A model generated the notes under the pieces. The model saw nothing but the letters and a program-made list of their open reading frames with translations. It was not told the DNA's origin and did no database searches. Positions 22,660 through 33,661 of a stretch of 64,000 nt of DNA are shown here, piece by piece; within the stretch, counting starts at the first letter, position 1; every line of letters begins with the position of its first letter. Where the stretch lies: the NCBI GenBank assembly GCA_034231615.1, contig CM067298.1, positions 62,712,387 to 62,776,386 of the forward strand. Direction: 5' to 3'. Origin of the DNA: Meghimatium bilineatum (Eukaryota; Mollusca; Gastropoda; Stylommatophora; Philomycidae). A program made the position numbers and the translations under genes.

Positions 22660-23240
22660 TATTGAAATCTGCAATTTAGAAGAAGTGACACATTTTAATT
22701 ATTTAGGAACTAATATAAACAATGCGGGTGACTGCTCAGTTGAGATTATGAGAAGAATAGCAATGGCGCTGTCAAAATTGAAACAGCTAAAGAAACTATA
22801 CATAAGAACCAAGTTGTGTTTATTGCGAACATATGTGTTTCCTGTGGCGACATATGGTTGTGAAGCATGGGTACTAAATGGAAAACAGTGGAAAAGAGAA
22901 TAACATCATTTGAATTAAAGTGTTATAGAAGAGTTTTGAGAATGTCATGGACAGCGAAGAAAACAAACCAGGGGGCGTTACGAACAATTAACGTCCAGGA
23001 AGGCTGGCTTCTGAACACCATATTAAGGAAAAAGCTAGTTCATTTCGATCACATTAAGAGACACGACGGCATGGAGAGAGTGATTTTGGAGGGGATGATA
23101 GAAGGCAACAGGGGAAAAGGCCGCCCAGGACGCCGTTTGACAATAGACATTAAAGAATGCAAGCTCATGTCACTAAAAGAGGCAGGGAAATTTGCTCAAG
23201 ACTGCGGATAAATCAAGAGATCCATAAGGAAGACTACGTT
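22660..23240 (+). pseudogene. LINE-B ORF2 C-terminal part (RTE-like)
   Basis: Two overlapping forward frames (22,685-22,903 and 22,867-23,211) form one protein with a frameshift in the overlap. The order is HFNYLGTNINNAGDCSVEI, then VATYGCEAWVL, then RRVLRMSWTAKKTNQGALRT, then HFDHIKRHDGMERVILEGMI, then GNRGKGRPGRR. This is the thumb/connector and C-terminal region of an RTE-like LINE ORF2; the catalytic RT core is missing, so it is 5'-truncated. It is one of the least decayed LINE tails here: only one frameshift over about 170 residues. Confidence 0.8.
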
Positions 23241-23289
23241 CTGTAAAGAATAGGTCACAAGTCGATGACTATTATATTACAGCTGTCTA

Positions 23290-23450
23290 ATATATCATAA
23301 TTTTTGGTAGGTTTAGTTTGATATTCCTTGATGACTTCTTTACATTCTTCAATGTTATACTAATGTTTACCACTAGAAGAGGGTGATCAGTATTACAATC
23401 TGCTCCTGATCTTGCTGTTACCAATATCACACCTTCTCTAAATCTTACGA
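23290..23450 (-). mobile_element. LINE endonuclease-end fragment
   Basis: The minus strand reads RSGADCNTDHPLLVVNISI, which matches the 'GADxxSDH.LLV' motif of the apurinic endonuclease domain (catalytic His of the SDH motif present). It is short and followed by decayed sequence. A related piece lies at 32,350-32,450. Confidence 0.55.
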
Positions 23451-23484
23451 AATGTTTTTATTATGTTTATATCTTCTTATTCAT

Positions 23485-23615
23485 CAGCGTTCATTCTCAA
23501 ACTCCTGCTTGATCTCTCTTGTACGGCTATCAAAGCCCCCATTAGATTTCCAGCATGATATAGTTCAGATAATGCGTTATGTCGCCGTTGTATTTGCACC
23601 AATAGTCCAAAATAT
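23485..23615 (-). repeat. SINE-like repeat, copy 2
   Basis: CAGCGTTCATTCTCAAACTCC, TGATCTCTCTTGTA, TAGATTTCCAG and TTATGTCGCCGTTGTATTTGCACC appear in the same order as in the other copies, on the minus strand. The 3' GAA tail is reduced. Confidence 0.8.
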
Positions 23616-23714
23616 CAGTCTTCATCGGGATGTTTATATAACTTTCAAGATATACGCTATCTAGGATTTCTAATTATAGGAATATAATATGGGATTTACC
23701 ACATCGCTAAAACA

Positions 23715-23805
23715 CACTTGACTCATGACCGAGAGAATAGAGCGTTGGTATTTCATCCGTAAAGCTAAGTGTTCAATTCCCAGTAAGATCGGAGTTTTTT
23801 GAGTC
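23715..23805 (+). repeat. tRNA-derived SINE fragment
   Basis: CGAGAGAATAGAGCGTTGGT followed by TTTCATCCGTAAAG and GTGTTCAATTCCCAG resembles the D-, anticodon- and T-arm sequence of a tRNA-like head with a B-box (TTCAATTCC). The acceptor ends do not pair, so it is not a functional tRNA gene. Confidence 0.5.
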
Positions 23806-23929
23806 GGAGAATAAATAAAAGACTCACTTCTCTACTACTCGTTAACAGGAAACATGCTAAATTGAGGTAATCTAAAGACAACACGCAGACCTTACAGATA
23901 CATTACTGCTAACAAGCATTTCCGAAACA

Positions 23930-24900
23930 TGATTTTGTCAATATATGGTTACAGACATTGTCAATACATTATTGTAAAGAAATATTACCCATACATGGTT
24001 GGAAACAAACACTGCCCATACATTGTTGTAAAGATATATTACCCATGCATGGTTGTAAACAAACATTGCCCATACATTGTTGTAAAGATATATTACCCAT
24101 ACATAGTTGTAAACAAACACTGCATATACATTGTTGTAAAGACATATTGCCTATACATTATTGTAAAGATATATTACCCATACATGTTTGTAAACAAACA
24201 CTGCCAATAGATTATTGTAAAGACATATTAAACATGTACGGTTGTAAACAAACATTGCCCATGTATTATTGTTATGACATATTACCCATGCATGGTTGTA
24301 AACAAACACTGCCCATAGATTATTGTAAAGACATATTAAACATGTACGGTTGTAAACAAACATTGCCCATACATTGTTGTAAATACATATTACCCATGCA
24401 TGGTTGTTAAGATGTAATACTCATGTATGGTTGTAAACAAACATTGCCCATAAATTGTTGTAATGAAACAATGATCATTCATATTGTAAACAAACACTGC
24501 CAATACATTGTTGCAAATACATATTACCCATGCATAGTTGTAAACAAACATTGCCCATACATTGTTGTAAACAAACATTGCCCATACATTGTTGTAAAGA
24601 TATATTATCCATGCATGGTTGTAAACAAACCTTGCCCATACATTGTTGCAAAGACATATTACACATGCATGTTTGTTAAGATATAATACCCATGTATGGT
24701 TGTAAACAAACATTGCCCATACGTTGTTGTAAACATTATTACCCATGCATAGTTGTAAACAAACCATTCCTATACATTGTTGTAAAGATATATTACCCAT
24801 AAATAGTAGTAAACAAACATTTCGTTAAAACTGTATATCCTTGGTTGTAAACAAACACTACCCAAACAATGATGTAAACAAACAATGTCGGTATATGGTT
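23930..24900. repeat. 54-bp minisatellite (two 27-bp halves)
   Basis: About 18 units of 54 bp, each made of two similar halves: ATTACCCATGCATGGTTGTAAACAAAC and ATTGCCCATACATTGTTGTAAAGATAT. Unit length divisible by three keeps frames open on both strands (150, 93 and 87 codons forward; 136, 70, 63 and 60 reverse), with repeats such as NKHCPYIVVK. These frames are by-products, not genes. Some units lose one half or change by a few bases. Confidence 0.95.
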
Positions 24901-24904
24901 GTAA

Positions 24905-26397
24905 ATTAGAGACATGAAGTTTAACTAGAAACATGAATTGTAACTAGAGACATAAAGTGTAACTAGTGCCATAAAGTATAATTAGAATATTAAAGTGTAA
25001 CTAGAGACAATAAGTGTAATTAGACACATGAAGTGTAACAAGAGACATGAAGTGTAATTAAAGACATGAATTGTAACTAGAGACATTAGGTGTAATTAGA
25101 GACATGCAGTTTAAATAGAGACAACAAGTGTAACTAGAGCCTTGAAGTGTAACGAGAGATAAAAGTGTAATTAGAGTATTGAATTGTAATTAGAGAAATG
25201 AAGTGTAACTAGTGACATGAAGTGTAATTAGAAACATAAAGTATAACTAGAGACAATAAGTGTAACTAGGGACATGAAGTGTAATTAGAGGTATTAAGTG
25301 TAACAAGAGACATGAAGTGTAATTAGAGATGTGAAGTTTAAATAGAGAGTTTAAGTGTAACTAGTGACATTAGGTGTAATTAGAGACGTGTAGCTTAACT
25401 ATACATAATACGTGTTACTAGAGAATGAAGTATAATTAGAGGCATGAAGTGTAACTACAGGCATCAAGTCTAACTAAAGGAATGAAGTGTAACTAGAGAC
25501 ACAAAGTGCAATTAGAAACATGAATTGTAAATAGTGACGTAAGTGTAACTAGAGACATGAAGTGTTACTAGAGAAATGCAGTCTAATTAGAAAAATACCG
25601 TTTAAATAGTGACAATAAGTGTAACTAGAGACATGAAGTGTAATTAGAGACATGAATTGTAACTAGTGACATAAGTGTAACTAGAGACATGAAGTGTAAC
25701 TAGAGACATGAAGTGTTACTAGAGAAATGCAGTCTAATTAGAAAAATACCGTTTAAATAGTGACAATAAGTGTAACTAGAGACATGAAGTGTAATTAGAG
25801 ACATGAATTGTAACTAGTGACATAAGTGTAACTAGAGACATGAAGTGTAACTAGAGACATGAAGTGTAACTAGAGATATGAAGTGTAACTAGAGATATGA
25901 AGTGTAACTAGAGACAAGAAGTGTAACTAGAGATATGAAGTGTAACTAGAGACATGAAGTGTAATTAGAGACATGAATTGTAACTAGTGACATAAGTGTA
26001 ACTAGAGACATGAAGTGTAACTAGAGACATGAAGTGTAACTAGAGATATGAAGTGTAACTAGAGATATGAAGTGTAATTAGAGACATGAAGTGTAACTAG
26101 AGATATGAAGTGTAACTAGAGACATGAAGTGTAATTAGAGACATGAAGTGTACTAGAGATATGAAATGTAACTAGAGACATGAAGTGTAATTAGAGACAT
26201 GAATTGTAACTAGTGACATAAGTGTAACTAGAGTCATTAAGTGTAATTAGAGACATGAATTGTAACTAGAGGCATGAATTGTGAATAGAGACATGAAGTG
26301 TAACTAGAGACACGAAAAATGTAACTAGAGCCATGAAGTGTAAATAGAAACAATATGTGTATTTAGAGACAGTAAGTGAAGTGCAACAAGAGACATT
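24905..26397. repeat. 19-bp minisatellite with higher-order repeats
   Basis: About 78 copies of a 19-bp unit, consensus AGTGTAACTAGAGACATGA. Variants (ATTAGAG, CTAGTGACATA, TTTAAATAG) recur in the same order, revealing larger duplications: the block with GAAATGCAGTCTAATTAG at 25,571 returns at 25,722, a 151-base period (eight units minus one base). Confidence 0.95.
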
Positions 26398-26499
26398 ATA
26401 TAATAAAGGGGACTCCCAACAATATTTGTCTACAGCCAACCTTTACTGTTATGTATCAAATTCAGTGACATATTACTTTTATACAGGAATCCGTGAATA

Positions 26500-26965
26500 A
26501 TCTTTGATGGAAATGTTATACATACTATGCTGCTGTCACTTAGGTGGAAATACTAAACATACTATTCAGATGTAACGTGGATGGAAACATTAAACATACT
26601 GTGCTGCTATCACGCAGATGAAAATGCTATACTAGACATACTGTGCTGCTGTCACGTGGATGGATATACTAAACATACTATACTGCTGTTTCGTTGATGG
26701 TAATACTGAACATGCCGTGCTGCTGTCACGTGGATGGAAATACTATGCTGGACATACTGTAATGCTGTCACGTGAATGGAAATAATAAACATACTGTGCT
26801 GCTGTCACGTGGATGGATATACTAAACATACTATTCTGCTGTCATGTGGATGGAGATACTAAACATACTGTACTGCTGTCTTGTGGATGGTAATACTGAA
26901 CATACCGTGCTGTTGTCACGTGGATGGAAATACTATACTAGACTGACTGTGCTGCTGTGATTTAG
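26500..26965. repeat. 37-bp minisatellite
   Basis: About twelve units of CATACTGTGCTGCTGTCACGTGGATGGAAATACTAAA type, 37 bp, with some longer units containing an extra CTATACTAGA segment. It follows the 19-bp array with a gap of about 100 bases. Confidence 0.9.
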
Positions 26966-27091
26966 AGCAAATGTCAAAATTTGTGTACATTTTGATATGT
27001 TTCTCGACTATTCAATGTTTCTTGCTTTGCTTTCTCATGTATAACAAACAACCACTTAGATTAACATAAGCAAAGATTTGAAGAAATTATA

Positions 27092-27805
27092 CCTAACTTA
27101 AAATACCAAAGAGGGGGATGTGATTATATACACTGATGGATCTGTGATTGGACATGTTCGCAGTGCTTGGGCCTTCACAGTTCAGTGCGCAGGTAAAACG
27201 ATCAAGGAGGAGAATAGTGCCTTTGCGGTCATTACGAGTAGTATGACCATGGAGACTATGACGGTGACCAGGGCATTTGAGTGGTTATGCACACAGAGGT
27301 AACGCAGGTCTGCATCTTGAGTGAGTCTATGAGTATGATTATGAAGGTACAAGTGGGTGTCGTTCGCGAATAGTGGATTGAGGCCTTGAGAAAGGCAAGG
27401 CTGAAAGTGGTGATATTTATTTTAAAGCCGGGACATGTGGGCGTTCGAGGCGATGAAAGAGCGGATCAACTGGCATCATGCGCGATTGTGGCACAGGGCG
27501 ATGGGGGCAATGGATCGCGCTGACGTTTTGAATTCCTTAAGAGATATAACACTCGAGATTGAGACTACTGTGGATGATGATTTTTTTTCAATAGCTAGGA
27601 TTAAACATCAGGGATTGAAATGCAATGTTGCTAGAAGTATTCATTTTGGGGGGCGCAGAAGAATGATGGTCAACCAGCATAGGAACGGTACTGTCAGCAG
27701 AAGTGTAATGGCGGATTCACTCAAGGAGAGGTCGGAGCAACTATGGACGTGTCCAGTTTGCAGTGATGATGATCCGACGACTAACTAACTAACTATTCCT
27801 AACTT
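27092..27805 (+). mobile_element. LINE-RH copy, RNase H to 3' end
   Basis: Forward frames 27,120-27,302 and 27,435-27,788 are parts of one RNase H domain and tail. The first has IIYTDGS (first catalytic Asp) and SMTMETMTVT (catalytic Glu). A frameshift after WLCTQR separates it from the segment with GHVGVRGDERADQL in another frame (catalytic Asp before QL). The second long frame ends WTCPVCSDDDPTTN and stop. The 3' end is ACTAACTAACTAAC. CCTAACTT occurs at both flanks (27,092-27,099 and 27,798-27,805), a probable short TSD. The RT part is absent (5' truncation). Confidence 0.85.
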
Positions 27806-27894
27806 GCAATATACCAGAGATAGAAATATAAACAGTGAAAAATGTTCGTTTAAAAATCCTACAATCTGCCTTTAAACAATATGGTATAAAAAAA

Positions 27895-28200
27895 TATCGC
27901 ATTGGGTCTTCACACAGAGCATATCAATAAATCTCACAATCGGTATTCACACAGGAGTACAATAATATATCTCACATTCGGTCTTCACACAGTATATTAA
28001 TAAATTTCATATTCGGTCTTCATAAAGGAGCATATCAATAAATCTCACAGTCGGTATTCACACAGGAGTACATTAATATATCTCACATTCGGTCTTCACA
28101 CAGTATATTAATAAATCTCATATTCGGTCTTCACAAAGGAGCATATCAATAAATGTCCAGTCGATCTTAAAATAGGAGAATATCAATAAAACTCACAATA
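27895..28200. repeat. 38-bp minisatellite in 113-bp blocks
   Basis: About eight units of TATATCTCACATTCGGTCTT-CACACAG type. Three-unit blocks repeat: the order AATCGGTATTCACACAGGAG, ATTCGGTCTTCACACAG, ATTCGGTCTTCATAAAGGAG starts near 27,937 and again near 28,050, a period of about 113 bases. Confidence 0.85.
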
Positions 28201-28265
28201 AGCCTTCATACAGTAGCATACCAATATTATTGCCTTAAAATACTAGTATATTAACAAATCTCCAA

Positions 28266-28348
28266 TTGGCCTTCAAACGGGAGCATATCAGTCAAGCTTG
28301 TGAGTTCTATATTGAATTATGTCATAGATCACAGACAAGGATTTTAGA
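28266..28348 (+). repeat. 82-bp duplicated segment, copy 1
   Basis: TTGGCCTTCAAACGGGAGCA through CACAGACAAGGATTTTAGA is repeated base for base at 29,608-29,690, 1.34 kb downstream inside a LINE. In this copy the beginning (TTGGCCTTCA-ACGGGAGCATATCA) fits the preceding minisatellite, so this looks like the source. Confidence 0.85.
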
Positions 28349-28640
28349 TTTGTTAGTTTCCTTGATTGTTTTTCCAGTGCAATTCCATGTGATTTCCATT
28401 TCCTTCAAGTCCTTCGTGGTCTTTTTTTATCATATTTTGGTCGATTTTCCTTGCTTCCTTTTCCCTATGTCATTGGCCTTCTAACTATATATTTAGCTGA
28501 GTTTCTGGCCTTATGTCCAATCCATCTCCGTTCTTTCTCCTTAATTTCCTTAACAAGAGAATCTGCAACACTAAACTCATTAGAGTATAAAAGACAAAAG
28601 AAAAATGAGTCACGATTACAAATGTCAGCTTCAGGCCACG
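28349..28640 (-). mobile_element. LINE fragment, decayed
   Basis: The minus strand near 28,500-28,560 gives a KEIKEKERRWIGHKARNS-like reading, resembling the GH-containing C-terminal block of LINE ORF2. Stops are frequent. The assignment is tentative. Confidence 0.4.
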
Positions 28641-28959
28641 GATGAAGAAAATCAAAATTGTAACAGCGAGTAAGTGATATGTAACACGTTCAACATTAGT
28701 TTAATCAGAAATGGGTAAACTTGATCTAAAGTTGAGAAAAACCTTGGGCGAATAATTACGCCTATGTTCTTTATAACCTTTATAAGTAAAGTGTTGTTCT
28801 GTACTTGACATTATCTTCAACAATGTCTCAAATACCGTAGTTCAATTTAAACACAGTGTTACTGAAATCACTTTTAGATTGTCTATTACGGGGCTGTCCA
28901 TAAACTACAGCAACACATTTTTTGAGGCAATTTTTGATTCTCTCATCCTCATCAATAAA

Positions 28960-29005
28960 TGTCAAGAATTCAGGGACTGATTAATTATGTCAAGAATTCA
29001 TCTAT
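28960..29005. repeat. 28-bp minisatellite, left part
   Basis: One and a half copies of the unit GTCAAGAATTCAGGGACTGATTAATTAT. The rest of this array is at 30,835-31,195, beyond a LINE insertion. Confidence 0.8.
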
Positions 29006-30834
29006 CTAACTATACGCTAAACCCTTTATTGTGTTTCAGCGTCAGCGGTAGAAGAGATGGTCCTCGTGTGTGCTGAGTATGTTGTGGAATTTGTGGCCTT
29101 TTTTATTTCGGTGGTCCATCGTTTTTTATGTCGTCTTCTAGGTCTGCCTTCACTGTATCTGTGTAGCATAGCTTGTTGTTGTATACTGTCTGGTGGTAGT
29201 CTGCTGATGTGTGAAAACCATTTAATCTGTTGGCTCTTAATATACTCCGAGATTGGGGCAGTGTCGGTTCTTTGTCGAGGACATTTCTGACTCTGTCTCC
29301 TAGCGATGTTAATATGATTGTGAGTAAGCATGCCATTTCAGCTGTCACTAGTTTACGTTTGTCTTGTGCCGTCGTTGTCCATGTTTGGCTTTGTTAGCAC
29401 AGCCTTGGCATAATAGTGTTATTTTTGGGTTTAAATCTACACTTTTGTTTCTGAAGATTGGTGTCATTTGCCCTAGGGATTGGTATGCTTTACTACAACT
29501 ATTGTGTATTTCTTTATTGCTCTTGCCGCATGTTGTTATATTGCTTCCTAGGTATGTAAATTATGTCACTTGTTTAAGTCTCTTGTTTCAAATATATATA
29601 TATATATTGGCCTTCAAACGGGAGCATATCAGTCAAGCTTGTGAGTTCTATATTGAATTATGTCATAGATCACAGACAAGGATTTTAGAGTTCGAGGGCG
29701 ATATATATATACATTGGTGTTTCTTTATGTTCTTCCTATCTTCATTAATTCGGTCTTTTCTATGTTTATCTTTATGTTAAAGATTTGGTATATTTCATGT
29801 AACTTGTCTATTTCTCTTTGTAGATGTTCTTCTGATGATGCTACTAGTGCTTGGTCGTCTGCAAATAGCAATTCGTTTAAGTTCTCTTTCAGATTGTTTT
29901 CTTTCGTTACCTTTGCTACTTTCAGTTGTGATCTATGTATGTTATGAACAATAGGGGGAATAGTACACATCCCGGTCACACTCCCGAGTAGATTTGAAAA
30001 TAATCGGATGTGCCTGTACTTGTTCTCACTGCGCAATGAATATTCGCGTATATGCTCTGAGATAGGATTATCAGATGTTGTGGAAATCCATATGTCTGTA
30101 GGCTATCCATAATTGTGCTCTATCCACTCTGTCAAAAGCTTTCTCTTGGTGAACGATAGCCAGATATATTTGTTGGTCCTATTCCGTCGCTCTTTCTGCA
30201 AGTTGTTTGAGGGCGAAGATTGCATCTGTACAACTTTTATTTTTTCGAAAGCCCATTTGCGTGATGTTGAGCTGTGGTTCTATATATGTGAGCATCCTCT
30301 TCTCTAGTATCTTGCTAAAGATTTTTCCTATGTGGCTTAAGAGTGATATGTCTCTATACTTAGTGCAGTCCCTCTTACTGCCTTTTAAAAATTTCCAGAT
30401 GGGAACGATCATGATGCATTTCACGCTTGCGGTGTCTTGTGTGTCTTCCATATCACATTGAATAATCTGTGTAACCACTTTATACCTGTCACTGTTAGTA
30501 TTTTTATTAATTCTATTCGGTCTATTTCTGGTGCTTTGCTGATTGGTGCATGTTTAACTGCTTATTAAATTTTGGATTCCAGGATGTATGGTTCTAGGTC
30601 TTCTTCTATTGTATTTATTGTTGTGATATCTTCTCCTTCCTTCAAGTTTAACAGTTGCGTGAAGTAATTTTTCCATGAGTTCTTGGTGCTTATTTAGTAT
30701 GTTTCCTTGTTCATCGTTGATTTCTGTTGGTTCATAGATGGCTGTTTTACTTCACATGTTTTGTACTTTCTTGTAGAACATCTTTGGTGCGTTTTGTTTA
30801 TCTTTGTTAAGCATTTCTCCATATTCTTGCCATA
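29006..30834 (-). mobile_element. 1.8-kb LINE with RT core, inside minisatellite
   Basis: Minus strand, 5' to 3': 30,478-30,179 holds the RT entry and palm (IVPIWKFLKGSKRDC, ISLLSHIGKIFSKILEKRML, QMGFRKNKSCTDAIFALKQL); 30,036-29,725 holds LLFADDQALVASSEEHLQ, the FADD catalytic motif of RT motif C; 29,331-29,026 holds the C-terminal segment (SEYIKSQQIKWFSHISRL, EGRPRRRHKKRW). The DNA between the frames holds the motif A region in broken frames. A foreign 100-base piece with (TA)n edges sits at about 29,590-29,710. The endonuclease domain is missing. It interrupts a 28-bp array. Confidence 0.8.
29608..29690 (+). repeat. 82-bp duplicated segment, copy 2
   Basis: Identical to 28,266-28,348. Bounded by TATATATATATA on the left and ATATATATATA on the right, inside the LINE at 29.0-30.8 kb. 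It creates the matching LAFKREHISQACEFYIELCH reading seen in two unrelated frames. Confidence 0.85.
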
Positions 30835-31195
30835 CATTAAGAAGAATTCATGGACTGATTACTTATGTCAAGAAATCAGGACACGTTAATTATGCCAAGA
30901 ATTCATGGACTCATAAACTATATTAAACAATTTAAGGGATCAATTAATTATGTCAAGAATTCAGGAACTGCTTAATTTTGGCGAGAATTCAAGGACTGGT
31001 GAATTATTTTAATAATTCAGAGACTGATTAATTATGTAAAGAATTCAGTGATTGATTAATGATGTCAAAAAACAAGGACATAATTATATGTCATGAATTC
31101 AGAAACTCATTAATTTTGTCAAGGATTCGGGGACTGATTAATTATGTCAAAAATTAAGGCATTGATAAATTATGTCAAGAAAAATAATACATGTT
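30835..31195. repeat. 28-bp minisatellite, right part
   Basis: About twelve diverged units of AATTATGTCAAGAATTCAGG-GACTGATT. The GAATTC core recurs at 30,844, 30,900, 30,957, 30,982 and so on. It continues the array at 28,960-29,005. Confidence 0.85.
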
Positions 31196-31496
31196 TTCTT
31201 TCACATTTTTAGAAATATGCTTCAAATTCAATCAGCTTAATTGATGTATAAAATAATATTATTTACATCAACCTATGTCAATCTTTTGCAATGGCATTGC
31301 GCCTATTTTTTCTTTTTAATGATAGGCAGTGATCTTGCGGTGATAAAATTATGCATGCTGCTCGTTGTGAACAAATATTACTATTTCTTTTATATCAGGC
31401 CGCAGTTGTTTTTGGAATTTAACATGCATCATAAATTGTTGCACTCTGCCAGACGCAGTCTGAAAGATTGAATAAGACAGAGGATAGCATATTTTA

Positions 31497-32260
31497 CTTG
31501 GGTGTACTAAAGATGCGTCAGTACCAGCCATGCGATTCTTACTCGACTGTCCATCTATAGAGCACAGAATACAGTTATGCAGAGCACTGACATACCTCCG
31601 GATCATGGCTGACAAGGAGCTTCCACACCCTTCTGAAATTCGAAAGCTGAAAGGTGGTAGACTGAAGGAAGGAAGGTCATAGATAGACGTTTTTGGACGG
31701 CATAATGAGTATGTGCATGTTGAAGGATGTCGTGTCTGGTGCGAATGGTTAAGTGTGTTTGTAGATTGTCAGACTTCCTTCCGAGTAATAGTACATCTCA
31801 ATTGACAATGCAAAGGTGCCCTATTGCGGTGAAATCTGATGTGCAGGAACAGATCAGCGAGAATTCCAGGGAAGGTGACATTATTAATACACGGATGTTT
31901 CGGTTGCTGGCACGTGAGGTGTGCTTGGATCCTCGCGGCTAAATTTGTGGGGAGTACCATCAGGGAGGATAGTTGCTCGTTTGTTATGACCACAAGCATG
32001 ATGACTATGAGAATATTAGACTGCATCCTTAGTGACTTGATGAGAATGATCAGAAAATATAAATGGTTTGCATTCAAGAAAATTGGCCTGAGACAGTCGA
32101 GAGGTCGATGCTGGAATTTGTTACATTATTTTCGCAACTAGTCATGTAGGTATACAGTGCACGGAGAGAGCAGCTTGGCTGACTTGCATTCGAACTGTGT
32201 CCAGTGGTAGAGCAATGGATCGTGAGGATATTTTGAACTTACGAGAAACAGCCGAAATGA
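31497..32260 (+). mobile_element. LINE-RH copy, strongly decayed
   Basis: Forward reading matches the 34.2-35.7 kb copy: LGCTKDASVPAMRFLLDCPS (31,500), IEHRIQLC and then ADKELPHPSEIRKLKGGRLK (31,600-31,660) correspond to LGCTRDTSRRAMRYLLDCPT and ADKEHPLHSEIQKVKGSRLK. Further on only traces of RNase H remain (SCSFVMTTSMMTMRI, CILSDLMRM at 31,970-32,050). It has at least five frame breaks. Confidence 0.75.
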
Positions 32261-32349
32261 CATTGTTGAATTTGTGCTGTACCTATTGTGTACTGTTATA
32301 TCACATCTGTCTGATACATCAGAATCTCATTTTAATAAGTTTATGTCTA

Positions 32350-32445
32350 GTTTGATATTTCTTGGTGATTTCTTTAAATTCTCATATTTTATGCTTCATT
32401 TTCTATCAGAGCAGGTTCCCTGTTACAATCTGCTTCTAGTCGTAC
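32350..32445 (-). mobile_element. LINE endonuclease-end trace
   Basis: Similar in order to 23,290-23,450 (AGTTTGATATTTCTTGGTGA-TTCTTTA, TTACAATCTGCTCCTGATC-like), so probably a relic of the same LINE segment. No open frame. Confidence 0.35.
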
Positions 32446-32449
32446 GTTT

Positions 32450-33110
32450 TCCGATAACATACGTTTCGAAATCGTACGAAATAGATTTAGTCACAGTCAA
32501 CTACATTGCCACCACCCACAATCACTATGAACATCACTACCATCAAACTTATTATCATCATCATTACTATGATCGTCGTCGTCGGAAGACAAATGTAAGA
32601 CTATTATCATAACGACGTTCTGAGTACAACTAGGACAGACGATATATGGTATTGGAAATCAATTGTAAACATCATTCGACTCGCACGACTTTTCATCGCA
32701 ATCTAGACAATTATTATATCAGAGAAGAGGAAATCTATGGAGATGGAACAAACCGTTAGCAACCAACAGGGCAAGCATATCAACGTTAGAAAGAAACAGC
32801 CATTGTTTTAAAGACGTGTAATTTCTTCTTCTGAACTTGTTTTCAACACCAGCCGATTACGTCCGGATACATGTAATACATATGTCGCGGTTGACAGCTT
32901 AGCATTGATGTCTGAGCATTGCAAATTTCTCGCATAACACATCCGATATTAGTATGCTATTTTGACAATTTATAGGACGGGTTGCCTACCACACAACCAA
33001 GCTAGTTTAGCCTCATTTTACTTCATGTATGACATGTCATAGGGTTGTTATACTTTTCTTCTTTTAAAACCACTATAAACAGTGTTTCTAAACAGTGTTG
33101 CTATTCTACT
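32450..33110. other. No feature recognised
   Basis: A CATCAT/CACCAC-rich stretch near 32,500-32,570 and otherwise unassigned DNA. Confidence 0.55.
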
Positions 33111-33114
33111 CTAG

Positions 33115-33660
33115 TGCAGCGTTTTGTGGTCTTCATGCGAATGTTTGGGCCCAGTATGGTCTGAGCCTGGAAACCAAATTTAATTTATACTGCGCAGTCG
33201 TTCTACTTTCGCCTGCTATATGCAGCCGAATCCTGGACTGTATATGATAGTCATGCGAGGCAGCGTAAAGTCTTTTCACTTGTGGTGCGTGAGAAAGTTT
33301 GTTTGTGTATTTTGCCAGGAGCACATTTCCCCACACGGAGATTTCCGAAAACGACTAAAATCAAAAGCATCTATGCCTTGTTAATCAGGGCTCAACTCTG
33401 TTGTGCCGGTCAAATCTTCGGTATTTTAGACGAATCTCTGCCAAAGACACTGTTCTATGATGAACTGAAGCAGGAAGCGTTCAGGGGGTGGCCAAGGAAC
33501 CTCTTAAAAGAATAATTGAAGACATCTCAAGCAATGAGAAATTGATCCTAGCTCCTGGGAAACCACAACTTTTGACTGTCCAGTCTGGAACATTCAGATC
33601 AGAACGGATATTAAACATTTTGAACAGTGTAGAACATTGTAGACGTTTCAAACGAGAAAA
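33115..33660 (+). mobile_element. LINE-ZF fragment joined to a SINE-like repeat
   Basis: Forward reading: NVWAQYGLSLETKF (33,150), LLYAAESWTVYDSHARQ (33,215-33,255), FRKRLKSKASMPC-like with KTTKIKSIYALLIRAQLCCAGQIF (33,345-33,415) and LPKTLFYDELKQEAF (33,440-33,480). These align in order with the LINE-ZF copy at 49.1-49.8 kb (LLYACETWTVYARHAR; ILMKAQARWAGHLV; LPKQIYYGELKAGF). Frames change at least twice. The coding relic runs straight into a SINE-like repeat at 33,662. Confidence 0.75.
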
Positions 33661-33661
33661 A

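Noticed and set aside
23958..24800. 150-codon plus and 136-codon minus frames rich in Cys/Tyr/His
   Set aside because: Both are translations of one 54-bp satellite; open frames in both directions are explained by the unit being divisible by three.
24905..26397. CRISPR-like regularly spaced repeats
   Set aside because: The units are contiguous with no unique spacers, no cas genes are present, and the setting is eukaryotic. It is a minisatellite.
29364..29780. 138-codon plus frame, apparently hydrophobic membrane protein
   Set aside because: Antisense to the LINE at 29.0-30.8 kb, partly made of an inserted 82-bp duplicate and a (TA)n edge.
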